A stretch of DNA of 64,000 nucleotides from Bacillota bacterium (GTDB taxonomy: Bacteria > Bacillota > Bacilli > Paenibacillales > NBRC-103111): assembly GCA_023388055.1 (NCBI GenBank), contig JAEWGW010000032.1, positions 124,001-188,000 on the forward strand, given 5' to 3'. Below are positions 44,611 to 52,725 of this stretch, one piece after another. The position numbers were made by a program, and so were the translations under genes. Each line of letters starts with the position of its first letter. The stretch's first letter is position 1. The notes below the pieces were generated by a model. That model made no database searches, was not told the origin of the DNA, and was given only the letters and a program-made list of their open reading frames with translations.

Positions 44611-44753
44611 TAAGCACGTATATAATGTTCCCCAAATATCATTACTTTTATTATTCCGGATTTTATACAGAATCCGGATTATTTACTATATTAATTTATG
44701 TACTTAAATTTCAATTTCTATTAATCAGCTGCTGGATTAATTATGGAAAGTAA

Positions 44754-45692
44754 ATGGTGATAGCAATGAGTAGAGAACTGGCAATATTGCTTGCGACATA
44801 TAACGGTGGAAAGTACATTCGTGAGTTACTTGATTCCATACTTCTTTGTCGTCATCTTGATTCATTATGCTTGTACATAAGGGATGATGGTTCTACGGAT
44901 AACACGGTTGAAATACTGGGGCAATATGAATTGGAACATAAGCACTTGATTTATAAGTTTATAGGAAAGAATATCGGTACATCACAAGGTTTTAATTTTC
45001 TTCTAAAAGAGTCTTTAGCTGGTGAACATTCCTTTTTTATGTTTGCTGATCAAGATGATAAGTGGATAAAAAACAAAGTTGATATTGTTATGAAATGTTT
45101 AGAAGCTGGTGACTTTAATGTACCTAAACTAGTCCATAGTGATTTGTATGTCGTGAATGAAAATCTTGAGGTGATCTCTAAGTCATTTTGGCATTATCAA
45201 CGTCTCAATCCCGAAAATATTGACATCAATAGGTTGTTGATACAGAATGTCATTACGGGATGTACAATAGGGATGAATCGCAAACTGGCGGAATTGGCAT
45301 ATCCCATTCCCAAGGAAGCAATAATGCATGATTGGTGGATTGGATTAACCGCAAGTGCTTTTGGTACGATTGAAGCGATTAATGAACCACTGATTTATTA
45401 TAGGCAACATGGCTCAAACACAATTGGTGCACATAAGTATTCTATGTCAATGAAAAAAGTTAAAGAGAAATTTGTAATATCCAAATATACCCGGCAAGCG
45501 GAAGCATTTTATTCGGAATTTTTTGAACGGCTGGATGAAAAACAGCGAGAGACTCTTAAAGCGTTTATTAGTTTATCTTCCGTAAATAGGATCGAAGCTG
45601 TCAGACTAATTCTTTCTCATTCATTTTTTAAGAATGGTGTTATTCGAAATATGGGATTCTTTATAAAAATTTTGTTTCAAAAAAGGATATAG
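44754..45692 (+). CDS. Glycosyltransferase family 2, rhamnosyltransferase-like
   Basis: The GT-A core shows AILLATYNGGKYIRELLDS, YIRDDGSTDNTVEIL and MFADQDDKWIKNK, with the later HDWWIGLTAS motif. This is the same subgroup as the shorter protein at 12184 and fits dTDP-rhamnose as donor. It has 312 residues counted from ATG 44754; ATG 44766 with GGTGA before it is an alternative start. It stands alone between the decayed gene and a spacer (45693-45877) in which I see nothing. Confidence 0.85.
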   Translation: MVIAMSRELAILLATYNGGKYIRELLDSILLCRHLDSLCLYIRDDGSTDNTVEILGQYELEHKHLIYKFIGKNIGTSQGFNFLLKESLAGEHSFFMFADQDDKWIKNKVDIVMKCLEAGDFNVPKLVHSDLYVVNENLEVISKSFWHYQRLNPENIDINRLLIQNVITGCTIGMNRKLAELAYPIPKEAIMHDWWIGLTASAFGTIEAINEPLIYYRQHGSNTIGAHKYSMSMKKVKEKFVISKYTRQAEAFYSEFFERLDEKQRETLKAFISLSSVNRIEAVRLILSHSFFKNGVIRNMGFFIKILFQKRI

Positions 45693-45877
45693 ATTTCATG
45701 GAAATTAGTTTTGTATCATTATTCATAATCATACCAACGCAAATTCGTTATGACTGGAGAAACTATCCACATGTCTGATCGGATTGAAAGTAAAGCAGAT
45801 ATTCATAATCACATGATTTATGGAAATTTGTTCAGCATCTTGTTCCGTAAGCTGACTCCGATTATTTGCGATAAATC

Positions 45878-46771
45878 ATGAAATTTTCAACCATAGCTTT
45901 GTTAGTGGATGTAAGTATTGTACTAGTCAATTTTAAAACACCAGAATTAACTCTGAGTGCGATAGGGTCTGTAATTCAAACCGTAAGCGAATATAATTAT
46001 GAAATAATTTTAGTGGATAACCATTCGTGTGATGGGATCATAGAACATGTGAGTAACACTTATCCGCAGGTGCGAGTCATCGAAAATCAGGAAAACTTCG
46101 GATTTTCCAAGGCGAATAATCAAGGAATTCGTATTGCTTCCGGACGCTATATCCTCCTCCTCAACTCAGACACTGTTATTCAACCTAACACTTTGGAGAC
46201 CATGATATCCTTCATGGATGCCCATCCTACTGTAGGAGCCAGCGGCTGCAAGGTTGTGCTCCCCAACGGTGAACTGGACAAAGCATGCCGTCGAGGCTTT
46301 CCCACACCTTCTGCATCTTTTTATTATGCCTTTGGTTTTTCCAAACTCTTCCCCAATGTTCCCCGCTTCAATCAATATCAATTGGGATATCTGGACCCGG
46401 ATGAATCTTATCCTGTTGATTGTTTAGTCGGTGCTTTCATGATGGTACGCAGGGAAGTGATCGATCAAGTGGGGGGACTGGACGAGGAGTTTTTTATGTA
46501 CGGTGAGGATATCGACTGGTGCTACCGGATTAAGCAAGCCGGGTGGGAGATTTATTATTATCCGAAGACCTCCATCATTCATTATAAAGGGGCATCCAGT
46601 CGCCGCAAGCCTTTTAAGATTGTGTATGAGTTTCATCGGGCGATGTGGCTGTTTCATCGCAAGCATTACCAAAAAAAGTACTTGCCTTTGGTGAACGGTT
46701 TGGTTTACCTTGGAATTGGGATAAAGTTTGTGATGGCATTAATTAAAAACGGTATGAAACGTTTGGGGTGA
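45878..46771 (+). CDS. Glycosyltransferase family 2, WbbL-like
   Basis: VSIVLVNFKTPELTLSAIGS begins the GT-A fold, followed by EIILVDNHSCDG, LLLNSDTVIQPNT (DxD-like) and the YGEDIDWCYRIKQAGWEIYY motif typical of WbbL/RfbF rhamnosyltransferases. No clear ribosome site precedes ATG 45878, and the first nine residues look unlike homologues, so the true start may lie at GTG 45905. AT content falls across this gene from its 5' to its 3' end, placing the right edge of the AT-rich block near 46.1 kb. Its stop is 9 bases before the initiating transferase gene. Confidence 0.88.
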   Translation: MKFSTIALLVDVSIVLVNFKTPELTLSAIGSVIQTVSEYNYEIILVDNHSCDGIIEHVSNTYPQVRVIENQENFGFSKANNQGIRIASGRYILLLNSDTVIQPNTLETMISFMDAHPTVGASGCKVVLPNGELDKACRRGFPTPSASFYYAFGFSKLFPNVPRFNQYQLGYLDPDESYPVDCLVGAFMMVRREVIDQVGGLDEEFFMYGEDIDWCYRIKQAGWEIYYYPKTSIIHYKGASSRRKPFKIVYEFHRAMWLFHRKHYQKKYLPLVNGLVYLGIGIKFVMALIKNGMKRLG

Positions 46772-46780
46772 AGGTAACCG

Positions 46781-48187
46781 ATGATCCGCAGAAATCAGCA
46801 TATTCTTTCTCAACTGATTGCGGTATGCGATTATGTGTTGTATTTGTTTTCCTTCTCCGTGGCCTGGTGGGTCAAGTTTGAGTCGGGTTGGTTTAGCTAC
46901 GGTGGCCTGCTGCCACTTCGAACGTATTTCATATGGGCTATGATTTATGGAGCGCTTGCGTTGGTGTTGGGGTTCTTTTTAAATTTTTATGTGCCTAAAC
47001 GAAAGAAGCGTTTTTCATTTGAAGTGGTAAAAATTTTGCAGATTCACTTTTTCAGTCTATTAATTCTACTTAGCTTTTTATTTATTTATAAAGAGATTCA
47101 TATATCCAGAGAGTTTCTTGCGATATTTGTGGCATTAAGTGTTTTGAGTCAATGCATATTCCGATACTCCGTCAAAATAGCCACCCGTGAGCTTCGGAAG
47201 AAGGGGTATAATAAACAATTTGTCCTTATCCTTGGAGCAGGTAGTCTGGGTAAACGATTCTCCAATAACCTGGAGCAATACAAAGAGCTGGGGTATGAAG
47301 TGATTGGGTTCCTGGATGATTACAGTACGGATTCTGAGGCTGACGGTGGGGCCTACAAGCCCATTATCGGGAAGCTGGAGGACTTGGAACGTGTCCTTAG
47401 TTCGGAGCTTGTAGACGAGGTTGTAATCGCTCTGCCATTAACCGCGCATCTCAAGTATGGTCAGATTATCGCAACCTGCGAGAAGATGGGGGTCCGTACG
47501 CTTATTATTCCGGACTTCTTTGATTATTTGCCGGCGCGGCCGTATTTTGATAATTTTGCGGGGATGCCGTTAATCAATGTGCGGAGTATTCCTTTGGACG
47601 ATCTGGGCAACCGCATTCTAAAGCGTGGGTTCGATATTGGCTTCTCGTTAGTTGCGATCATGATCACGCTGCCGGTGATGCTGCTGGTGGCTGCGTTGGT
47701 GAAGCTAGGTTCGCCGGGGCCTGTGATTTTTAAGCAGGAGCGTGTTGGGTATAACCGCCGGAATTTCTTTATGTATAAGTTCCGTACGATGAGGGTTATG
47801 CCGGAGACGATGTCCAATACGCTGTGGACGGTGGAGAATGATCCGCGGCGGACGAAGGTGGGAGAATTCCTGCGCCGGACCAGTCTGGATGAGCTGCCGC
47901 AGTTTTTTAATGTGCTTCTGGGACATATGAGTGTGGTAGGACCTCGTCCGGAACGTCCCTTTTTTGTGGAGCAATTTAAGGAAGAGATCCCCAAATATAT
48001 GGTGAAGCATCATATCCGCCCCGGGATTACAGGTTTGGCCCAAAGCAAAGGTCTGCGAGGGGACACGTCCATCAGCGAACGGGTGAAAGAGGATATTTTC
48101 TATATTGAGAATTGGACGCTGTTATTTGATATCAAGATTATCTTGAAGACGATCATTAATGGGTTCGTGAACAAAAACGCCTATTGA
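46781..48187 (+). CDS. Undecaprenyl-phosphate sugar-1-phosphate transferase, WcaJ/WsfP type
   Basis: This is a long initiating phosphoglycosyl transferase of 468 residues. Four N-terminal membrane helices precede a CoA-binding-like domain (LILGAGSLGKRFSN near residue 149). A further helix precedes the catalytic domain: GSPGPVIFKQERVGYNRRNF, KFRTMRVM, RRTSLDELPQFFNVL, GPRPERPFFVEQF and RPGITGLAQ. It would load the first sugar phosphate for the ABC-exported glycan, whereas the short PglC-like enzyme at 9593 serves the Wzx/Wzy locus. GGGGTGAAGG lies before the ATG. It is GC-richer than the block before it. Confidence 0.92.
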   Translation: MIRRNQHILSQLIAVCDYVLYLFSFSVAWWVKFESGWFSYGGLLPLRTYFIWAMIYGALALVLGFFLNFYVPKRKKRFSFEVVKILQIHFFSLLILLSFLFIYKEIHISREFLAIFVALSVLSQCIFRYSVKIATRELRKKGYNKQFVLILGAGSLGKRFSNNLEQYKELGYEVIGFLDDYSTDSEADGGAYKPIIGKLEDLERVLSSELVDEVVIALPLTAHLKYGQIIATCEKMGVRTLIIPDFFDYLPARPYFDNFAGMPLINVRSIPLDDLGNRILKRGFDIGFSLVAIMITLPVMLLVAALVKLGSPGPVIFKQERVGYNRRNFFMYKFRTMRVMPETMSNTLWTVENDPRRTKVGEFLRRTSLDELPQFFNVLLGHMSVVGPRPERPFFVEQFKEEIPKYMVKHHIRPGITGLAQSKGLRGDTSISERVKEDIFYIENWTLLFDIKIILKTIINGFVNKNAY

Positions 48188-48360
48188 TGGTGGACACCGT
48201 TGTGGGTGTTGGACAGTCTCATGCGGACTGAAATTGGGGAATTTAGGATATCCCTGTTGACTTTTCATATCCTTCCGCATTAAAATTAGCGTATATTTCC
48301 AACCATACTGTCCCACACTGGTAAGAGCAGGCATAGGATGCTTACAGGGGGGCCGCGGCG

Positions 48361-48489
48361 ATGGAAAAGGATGATTCATGGGTTCAGGATGATCCGTTGG
48401 GTATTGGCCGGGGAATGGTGTATGGGGTGGTGCTGGGCGCGTTGATTTGGGCCGGCATTATCGGTGGAATTGTTTGGTGGCTGAAGTAA
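48361..48489 (+). CDS. Small single-span membrane protein (42 residues)
   Basis: The frame begins MEKDDSWVQDDPLGIGRGM and continues into a hydrophobic helix (about residues 20-41) ending WWLK. AGGGGGGC lies about seven bases before the ATG. An acidic N-terminus plus one membrane span suggests a small membrane peptide. Its function is unknown. The spacer before it (48188-48360) holds nothing else that I can support. Confidence 0.5.
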   Translation: MEKDDSWVQDDPLGIGRGMVYGVVLGALIWAGIIGGIVWWLK

Positions 48490-48679
48490 GCAACCGCATA
48501 TTGAACATTCGTCGCAAAGCATGCGTGGATGGATTCCGAAAGGGATCTTTCCGCGCATTTTTATTTTGGCGAGAGAGGAGGGGATGGTGAAATACCGCAA
48601 AGATTCGCTAATTTTGATGATTATTGTGAACAATGTGTGAATTCAAAAATTTTTCCGTTATCTTTTTGAAGCTGATGCT

Positions 48680-48729
48680 GTCTACGCTAACAGAAGGGCA
48701 AGAGAAAGAAAGCCAATGAGCGCGTAGAC
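48680..48729 (+). repeat. 8-bp inverted repeat before the unknown gene at 48759
   Basis: GTCTACGC (48680-48687) and GCGTAGAC (48722-48729) are perfect inverted copies separated by 34 bases, ending about 30 bases before the start codon. It could be an operator or a leader hairpin; there is no T run for a terminator. Confidence 0.4.
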
Positions 48730-48758
48730 GCAAAATGCGAAAGGGAGATGATGGAGCG

Positions 48759-49100
48759 ATGTTGATGTCCATACCGTTGCCGGTGCAGGTGGATATGGTG
48801 TTGGAGGATTTGACGGAGGAACTGTGCGGCCTGAAGGAAGGTACGGTGTTTTTGCAGATTGAGGATGGGATTGTGAAGACCTATGGTGTCCGCCACCGGC
48901 TGGAGAACCGGGTGGAGCCGGGATCGGAAAGGGACGCCCGGGTTGTAGCAGTCCGTCCGCGGCAGGTGGAGCTGCTCCGGGAAATGGCGACAGATGTGGT
49001 GAAGCGGAAGACCCAGTGGACGACGGGTATGATGTCCTACCGTTTTGTGATGCGGAAGGGATCCATCCAGGTTTTCGTGGATTATAAGGAGCAAAAATAA
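48759..49100 (+). CDS. Unknown protein, paralogue of the product of 49255
   Basis: The protein has about 113 residues, is soluble and has no signal sequence. Residues shared with the protein encoded at 49255 are spread along its length: QVDMVLEDLTEELCGLKEGT, VFLQIEDGIVKTYGVRH and KTQWTTGMMSYRFVMRKG correspond to QMDLVIRTMQDELRYLASGT, VFVQIRNDVVGKYGVKH and KRNWTYGEMYFEFAMRRN. I do not recognise the family. Start 48759 is chosen because GGAG lies just before it; ATG 48735 is possible. The 269-base stretch before it is otherwise empty. Confidence 0.65.
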   Translation: MLMSIPLPVQVDMVLEDLTEELCGLKEGTVFLQIEDGIVKTYGVRHRLENRVEPGSERDARVVAVRPRQVELLREMATDVVKRKTQWTTGMMSYRFVMRKGSIQVFVDYKEQK

Positions 49101-49254
49101 CAGATTCATAAGAATAAAGAACCATATGTGTTAATTATTTGAACAAGATACAAAATAGTTGATAAAACTACAAAATATAACTATAATAGGACTCAATACT
49201 TACATAATCATACAGAAGAATGACATATTTCAACATCATATGAGGAGGTTAGTA

Positions 49255-49629
49255 ATGCAGTCGGAACAGATTTCTCTCGCAAGACAGATGGATTTGGTGA
49301 TCCGGACGATGCAGGATGAACTGCGTTATTTGGCATCAGGGACGGTTTTTGTACAGATCCGCAATGATGTGGTGGGCAAGTATGGTGTGAAGCATGAGCC
49401 CATTGAGATTAGCGGGGATGAGATGCCTGCTCCCGAGATCCTTATGTCGGACAGCCATATCAAGGCATTCCGCCAATTAGCGGTTGGTTCGTTGAATCAT
49501 AAAAGGAATTGGACGTACGGGGAAATGTACTTTGAGTTTGCGATGCGGCGGAATGTGCTGAACGTAAGCATCCAATTGGAATCCAATTACAATATGGCGA
49601 ATCTGTTCAATAAGTTTCCTCCTCAATAA
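49255..49629 (+). CDS. Unknown protein, paralogue of the product of 48759
   Basis: The start at 49255 is supported by a strong site (ATGAGGAGGTTAGTA). The frame is open further upstream, but that part is AT-rich and not protein-like. The product has about 124 residues, is soluble, and shares a GTVF-QI-V-KYGV-H core and a W-T-GEM-FEFAMRR segment with the upstream paralogue. It ends in an Asn/Phe/Pro-rich tail. The two genes are neighbours in the same direction but separated by a 154-base AT-rich gap, so they may be expressed separately. Function is unknown. Confidence 0.7.
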   Translation: MQSEQISLARQMDLVIRTMQDELRYLASGTVFVQIRNDVVGKYGVKHEPIEISGDEMPAPEILMSDSHIKAFRQLAVGSLNHKRNWTYGEMYFEFAMRRNVLNVSIQLESNYNMANLFNKFPPQ

Positions 49630-49770
49630 GTAAGGGGGGAAATAAGGACGAATAAGGCTAAACAAAGAGGGTCTTATCAAAGGATCATAAACGAAATCAT
49701 TCTTTTGAACTCATCCATTATCATTATCTTCTATTTCGATTATCCTTTTCTGTACCATCATATTCCAGGG

Positions 49771-49795
49771 GGCTGCCGCGGCAGTCTCTTTTTTC
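49771..49795 (+). terminator. Terminator between the unknown paralogue and ydcC
   Basis: GGCTGC and GCAGTC (with one G-T pair) enclose a CGCG loop, and TCTTTTTTC follows. The core is the palindrome CTGCCGCGGCAG. Apart from this hairpin, the 300-base gap from 49630 to 49928 holds nothing that I recognise. Confidence 0.5.
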
Positions 49796-49928
49796 TTGGT
49801 TCTTTATAGCCGGGGGCGATAAGGGACAAACTTTTTCCCGGGCTTGTCATGCTAGTCTGCATAATGGGTCAAGTCTCCTCATAGACATGTACCAATGTTT
49901 GAATCAGGTGCAGAGGGGATGATGAAGG

Positions 49929-51125
49929 ATGCGTCGTCGGATATGGGGTTTGAGCGTGGTGCTGCTGGTTGTGGTGCTGGCGCTGGCAGGTTGTTTCGGA
50001 GGCAAGAAGGACGCGGGAGCAGTAGTGAAGGATTTGGACAAACAAGTGGAGAAGCTGGAAAGCTACACCAGTACGGGGACGATGACTCTTCATACAGGTA
50101 CGGAGCCTCAGGAGTATCAGGTGGAGGTGTCGTTCCAGAAGCCGTCGTATTACCGGATTTCACTTTCCAATGACAAGAAGGATATTTCCCAGATTGTGCT
50201 GAAGAATGACGATGGTGTGTTTGTCCTAACGCCCCATCTGAACAAAAGCTTCCGGTTCCAAAGCGATTGGCCGAAGAATCAGGGCCAGGTGTACCTGTAT
50301 GAATCCCTGGTGAATAGCATCGATCAGGATAAGGACCGGCAGTTTACAACGGACGGCGACTCGTATGTATTCGATGTGCTGGCCAACTACTCCAATTCCT
50401 CTCTTTCCCGCCAAAAGATCTGGATCAACAAGAAGAGCTTTGCTCCCCAGACAGTGGAAATTTATGATGCCCAGAACAAACCGGTTGTGGTGATGAACTT
50501 CAACGACTTTAAGTTTAATGAGAGCTTCGAGAAGGATTATTTCGATATGCAGCGCAATATGACCAGCGCCCGGATTACCCTTCCCACCATGGGGCTGGAA
50601 ACTCAGAAGGATACGGCTGCAGCCCAATCCGGTACCTCGGCGCAAGGGACAGCCAAGCAAGGCACGGCTCCGCAAGGTGCGGCTGTACAAGGCAAAGCAC
50701 AACAAGGCACTACACCGGTGCAAGGCAGCGCAGGCGCACAACAGCCTGCCGCCAACGCAGCCGGAACGCCGGCAGTTCCTCAGTCCCAGGGTGTTTCGCT
50801 GATCGAACCCTCCTATATTCCTGGCGGAGTGGGCAAACCTCAAGCAAGCGAAACCACCTCGGGTGAAAATGCTGCCATTCTTTTGAAATATACCGGCACC
50901 TACAATTATACGCTTCTGGAGTCCAGACCCTCCGACAAATCGGTTTCCTATCAGGATGGGGAGCTGGTGGACCTGGGTTACAGCTTCGGGGTGCTGACCG
51001 GCGGGGAAAAGAAAACCCTGCTCTGGATGGCGCAAGGCACGGAATTCAGACTGTCCTCCGGGGATCTCCCCGTGAAGGAAATGGTCCAAATTGCCATCTC
51101 CGTTCAAGGCTCTTCCGGCAAATAA
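49929..51125 (+). CDS. ydcC: LolA-like lipoprotein, YdcC family
   Basis: The lipobox LALAGC near residue 22 makes this a membrane lipoprotein exposed outside or in the intermembrane space of the forespore. The LolA/RseB-like fold follows (GTMTLHTGTEPQEYQVEVSF, KPSYYRISLSNDKKDISQIV, GVFVLTPHLNKSFRFQSDWP). A Gln/Ala/Gly/Thr-rich low-complexity stretch (about residues 233-290, repeated QGTA-like units) separates it from a C-terminal segment of about 110 residues. The order ydcC-alr-ndoAI-ndoA is the same as in Bacillus subtilis, which supports the name. Clostridial GerS is related in fold, so a sporulation or germination role is possible. Confidence 0.83.
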   Translation: MRRRIWGLSVVLLVVVLALAGCFGGKKDAGAVVKDLDKQVEKLESYTSTGTMTLHTGTEPQEYQVEVSFQKPSYYRISLSNDKKDISQIVLKNDDGVFVLTPHLNKSFRFQSDWPKNQGQVYLYESLVNSIDQDKDRQFTTDGDSYVFDVLANYSNSSLSRQKIWINKKSFAPQTVEIYDAQNKPVVVMNFNDFKFNESFEKDYFDMQRNMTSARITLPTMGLETQKDTAAAQSGTSAQGTAKQGTAPQGAAVQGKAQQGTTPVQGSAGAQQPAANAAGTPAVPQSQGVSLIEPSYIPGGVGKPQASETTSGENAAILLKYTGTYNYTLLESRPSDKSVSYQDGELVDLGYSFGVLTGGEKKTLLWMAQGTEFRLSSGDLPVKEMVQIAISVQGSSGK

Positions 51126-51140
51126 TCGGCGGAAAGTTCA

Positions 51141-51169
51141 TTGACAGCTCTACGGGGAGCAAGTAACAT
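51141..51169 (+). promoter_or_regulatory. Sigma-A promoter of alr
   Basis: TTGACA (51141-51146) and TAACAT (51164-51169) are separated by 17 bases, a near-consensus housekeeping promoter. Transcription would start near 51176, giving a leader of about 75 bases that contains a small hairpin (ACAAA...TTTGT, 51182-51200) and the CRISPR-like repeat at 51201. Confidence 0.7.
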
Positions 51170-51200
51170 AAAGCGTATGTCACAAAACGAGACCGTTTGT

Positions 51201-51232
51201 GTCGCTCCCCTAGCGGGAGCGTGGATTGAAAC
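51201..51232 (+). repeat. Solitary type I-C-like CRISPR repeat in the alr leader
   Basis: The 32-base unit has all the marks of a type I-C repeat. It begins GTCGCTCCC and has a central hairpin CGCTCCC-CTAGC-GGGAGCG. It ends with GTGGATTGAAAC, the classic 3' handle. No second copy, spacer or cas gene is present in the window, so it is not an array. It lies in the 5' leader of alr, between the promoter at 51141 and the ribosome site (AGAGGG, 51235). The match to the family consensus is from memory; a database check was not possible. Confidence 0.75.
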
Positions 51233-51249
51233 AAAGAGGGTGATGGGCA

Positions 51250-52425
51250 GTGGATGCGTTTTACCGTCCTACGTGGGTGGAGATATCGCTGGACGCGCTG
51301 CGGCATAATCTGCGCGCTTTCCGGTCTGCACTTCCCGCAGAGATGAGAGTTATGGCTGTGGTCAAGGCGGATGCGTACGGGCACGGTGCCGTACAGATTG
51401 CCAAGGAATGTATTGCCGAGGGTGCGTCCTATCTGGCGGTGGCGTTTATGGATGAGGCGCTGGAGCTGCGGCGGGCAGGCATTGAAGCGCCGATTCTGGT
51501 ATTGGGGTATACTCCGGCGGAGGCAGTGCCTTTGGCCGTTAAATACAGAATTACGATTAATGTATACAGCATGGATGTGCTGGAGGCGCTGGAGAAGCGT
51601 GGACCGGAGGAGCCCTCCGTGAAAATCCACATTAAAGTGGATTCGGGCATGGGGCGGCTGGGTCTGAACCGGACGGAGGATGCCATTGCTTTTATTGAGC
51701 GGGCCTTGTCTCTGCCGGGAGTTGAGGTGGAGGGGCTGTTCACCCATTACGCCTGCGCGGACGAAGCGGATAAAGCCTACACCAAGGAGCAGTTCAGCAA
51801 GTTCGAACGGGTAGCCGGTCATTTCCGGGAAAAAGGAATTACCTTCTCCTATGTGCATGCGGGCAATACGGCAACCGCCATTGATACGCCGGAGATCAGC
51901 TATAATATGGTCCGTCTGGGCATCGGCATGTATGGGCTGTACCCCTCCGATGAAGTGGATATGGAGCGGGTGAAGCTGCGTCCGGTGATGTCACTCAAAA
52001 CAAGAATCGTGATGCTGAAAAGTATGGAGGAAGGGGCGGGGGTCAGCTACGGCGCACTGTACCATGCCTCTGAAGGCGAGGAGATCGCAACCCTTGCCGT
52101 GGGTTACGCGGATGGGTTTTCCCGGATGCTGACGGGTAAGGCACATGCTTTGATCCGGGGCAAGCGGGTTCCTGTGGTAGGGCGGGTCTGTATGGACCAA
52201 TGTATGATCAGCCTGCAGGGTGTAAGCGGGGCGGAAATCGGCGACGAAGTGGTGCTGTTCGGCGAGCAGGATGGTCTGGTTCTGCCGGCGGAGGAGCTGG
52301 CGGAGAAGCTGGGCACAGTGAACTATGAGATTGTATGTATGATTTCCCACCGGGTGCCAAGGGTGTACACGGAAGAAGGCGTTGTGAAGAACACGGTGAA
52401 TCCGCTGCAGCATCAGTTTAGTTAA
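51250..52425 (+). CDS. alr: Alanine racemase
   Basis: This PLP enzyme converts L-alanine to D-alanine for peptidoglycan. The PLP lysine is in MAVVKADAYGHGAVQIA near residue 39, and the second catalytic base tyrosine is in GAGVSYGALYHA near residue 263. HIKVDSGMGRLG and GRVCMDQCMI are also diagnostic. It has 391 residues. The GTG start is preceded by AAAGAGGGTGAT. The leader contains the solitary CRISPR-type repeat. D-alanine balance also matters for spore germination, where alanine is a common germinant. Confidence 0.96.
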   Translation: MDAFYRPTWVEISLDALRHNLRAFRSALPAEMRVMAVVKADAYGHGAVQIAKECIAEGASYLAVAFMDEALELRRAGIEAPILVLGYTPAEAVPLAVKYRITINVYSMDVLEALEKRGPEEPSVKIHIKVDSGMGRLGLNRTEDAIAFIERALSLPGVEVEGLFTHYACADEADKAYTKEQFSKFERVAGHFREKGITFSYVHAGNTATAIDTPEISYNMVRLGIGMYGLYPSDEVDMERVKLRPVMSLKTRIVMLKSMEEGAGVSYGALYHASEGEEIATLAVGYADGFSRMLTGKAHALIRGKRVPVVGRVCMDQCMISLQGVSGAEIGDEVVLFGEQDGLVLPAEELAEKLGTVNYEIVCMISHRVPRVYTEEGVVKNTVNPLQHQFS

Positions 52426-52725
52426 CGCAGGAGCGGCGGGTTTTGTCCCTGAACCGGCATGGAATTTCCATGGAGAAAGTTTCCTGAGGATTTTTGTGCC
52501 AAAATGCAAAGGATTTTCCCGGTTGCCGCCGAAATATATAAAGTAAGGATTATATCGGAAACGATAGCTCGACCATATAACATACCTGATATACGCCGGA
52601 CATATATTAGCGTATGGCGTTTTAGGCAGGATAAGCCTGCGCCAGCGTAGGTATGTTGTATAATTTGCCTTTATTTGTATCATAATGGGGAAGTCAGGGC
52701 GGGTAGCTTTTGGAGGTGCGAGGAA
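52426..52725 (+). other. Spacer between alr and ndoAI with inverted repeats and a likely promoter
   Basis: This 300-base stretch has no credible gene; a 63-codon frame at 52459 lacks a ribosome site. CATACCT (about 52581) and AGGTATG (about 52648) are inverted copies that flank smaller palindromic bits (ATACGCC, GGCGTAT-like, AGGC...GCCT), so a structured RNA or operator is possible. TATAAT at 52659-52664 is the best -10 for the toxin-antitoxin genes. Confidence 0.4.

Noticed and set aside
51143..51176. Possible second, degenerate CRISPR repeat upstream of the one in the alr leader
   Set aside because: GCTC and GGAGC resemble the repeat stem, but the segment is the -35/-10 promoter region and lacks the GTGGATTGAAAC end.
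52459..52650. 63-codon frame between alr and ndoAI
   Set aside because: No Shine-Dalgarno sequence precedes it and it overlaps inverted repeats likely to act as regulatory DNA or RNA.
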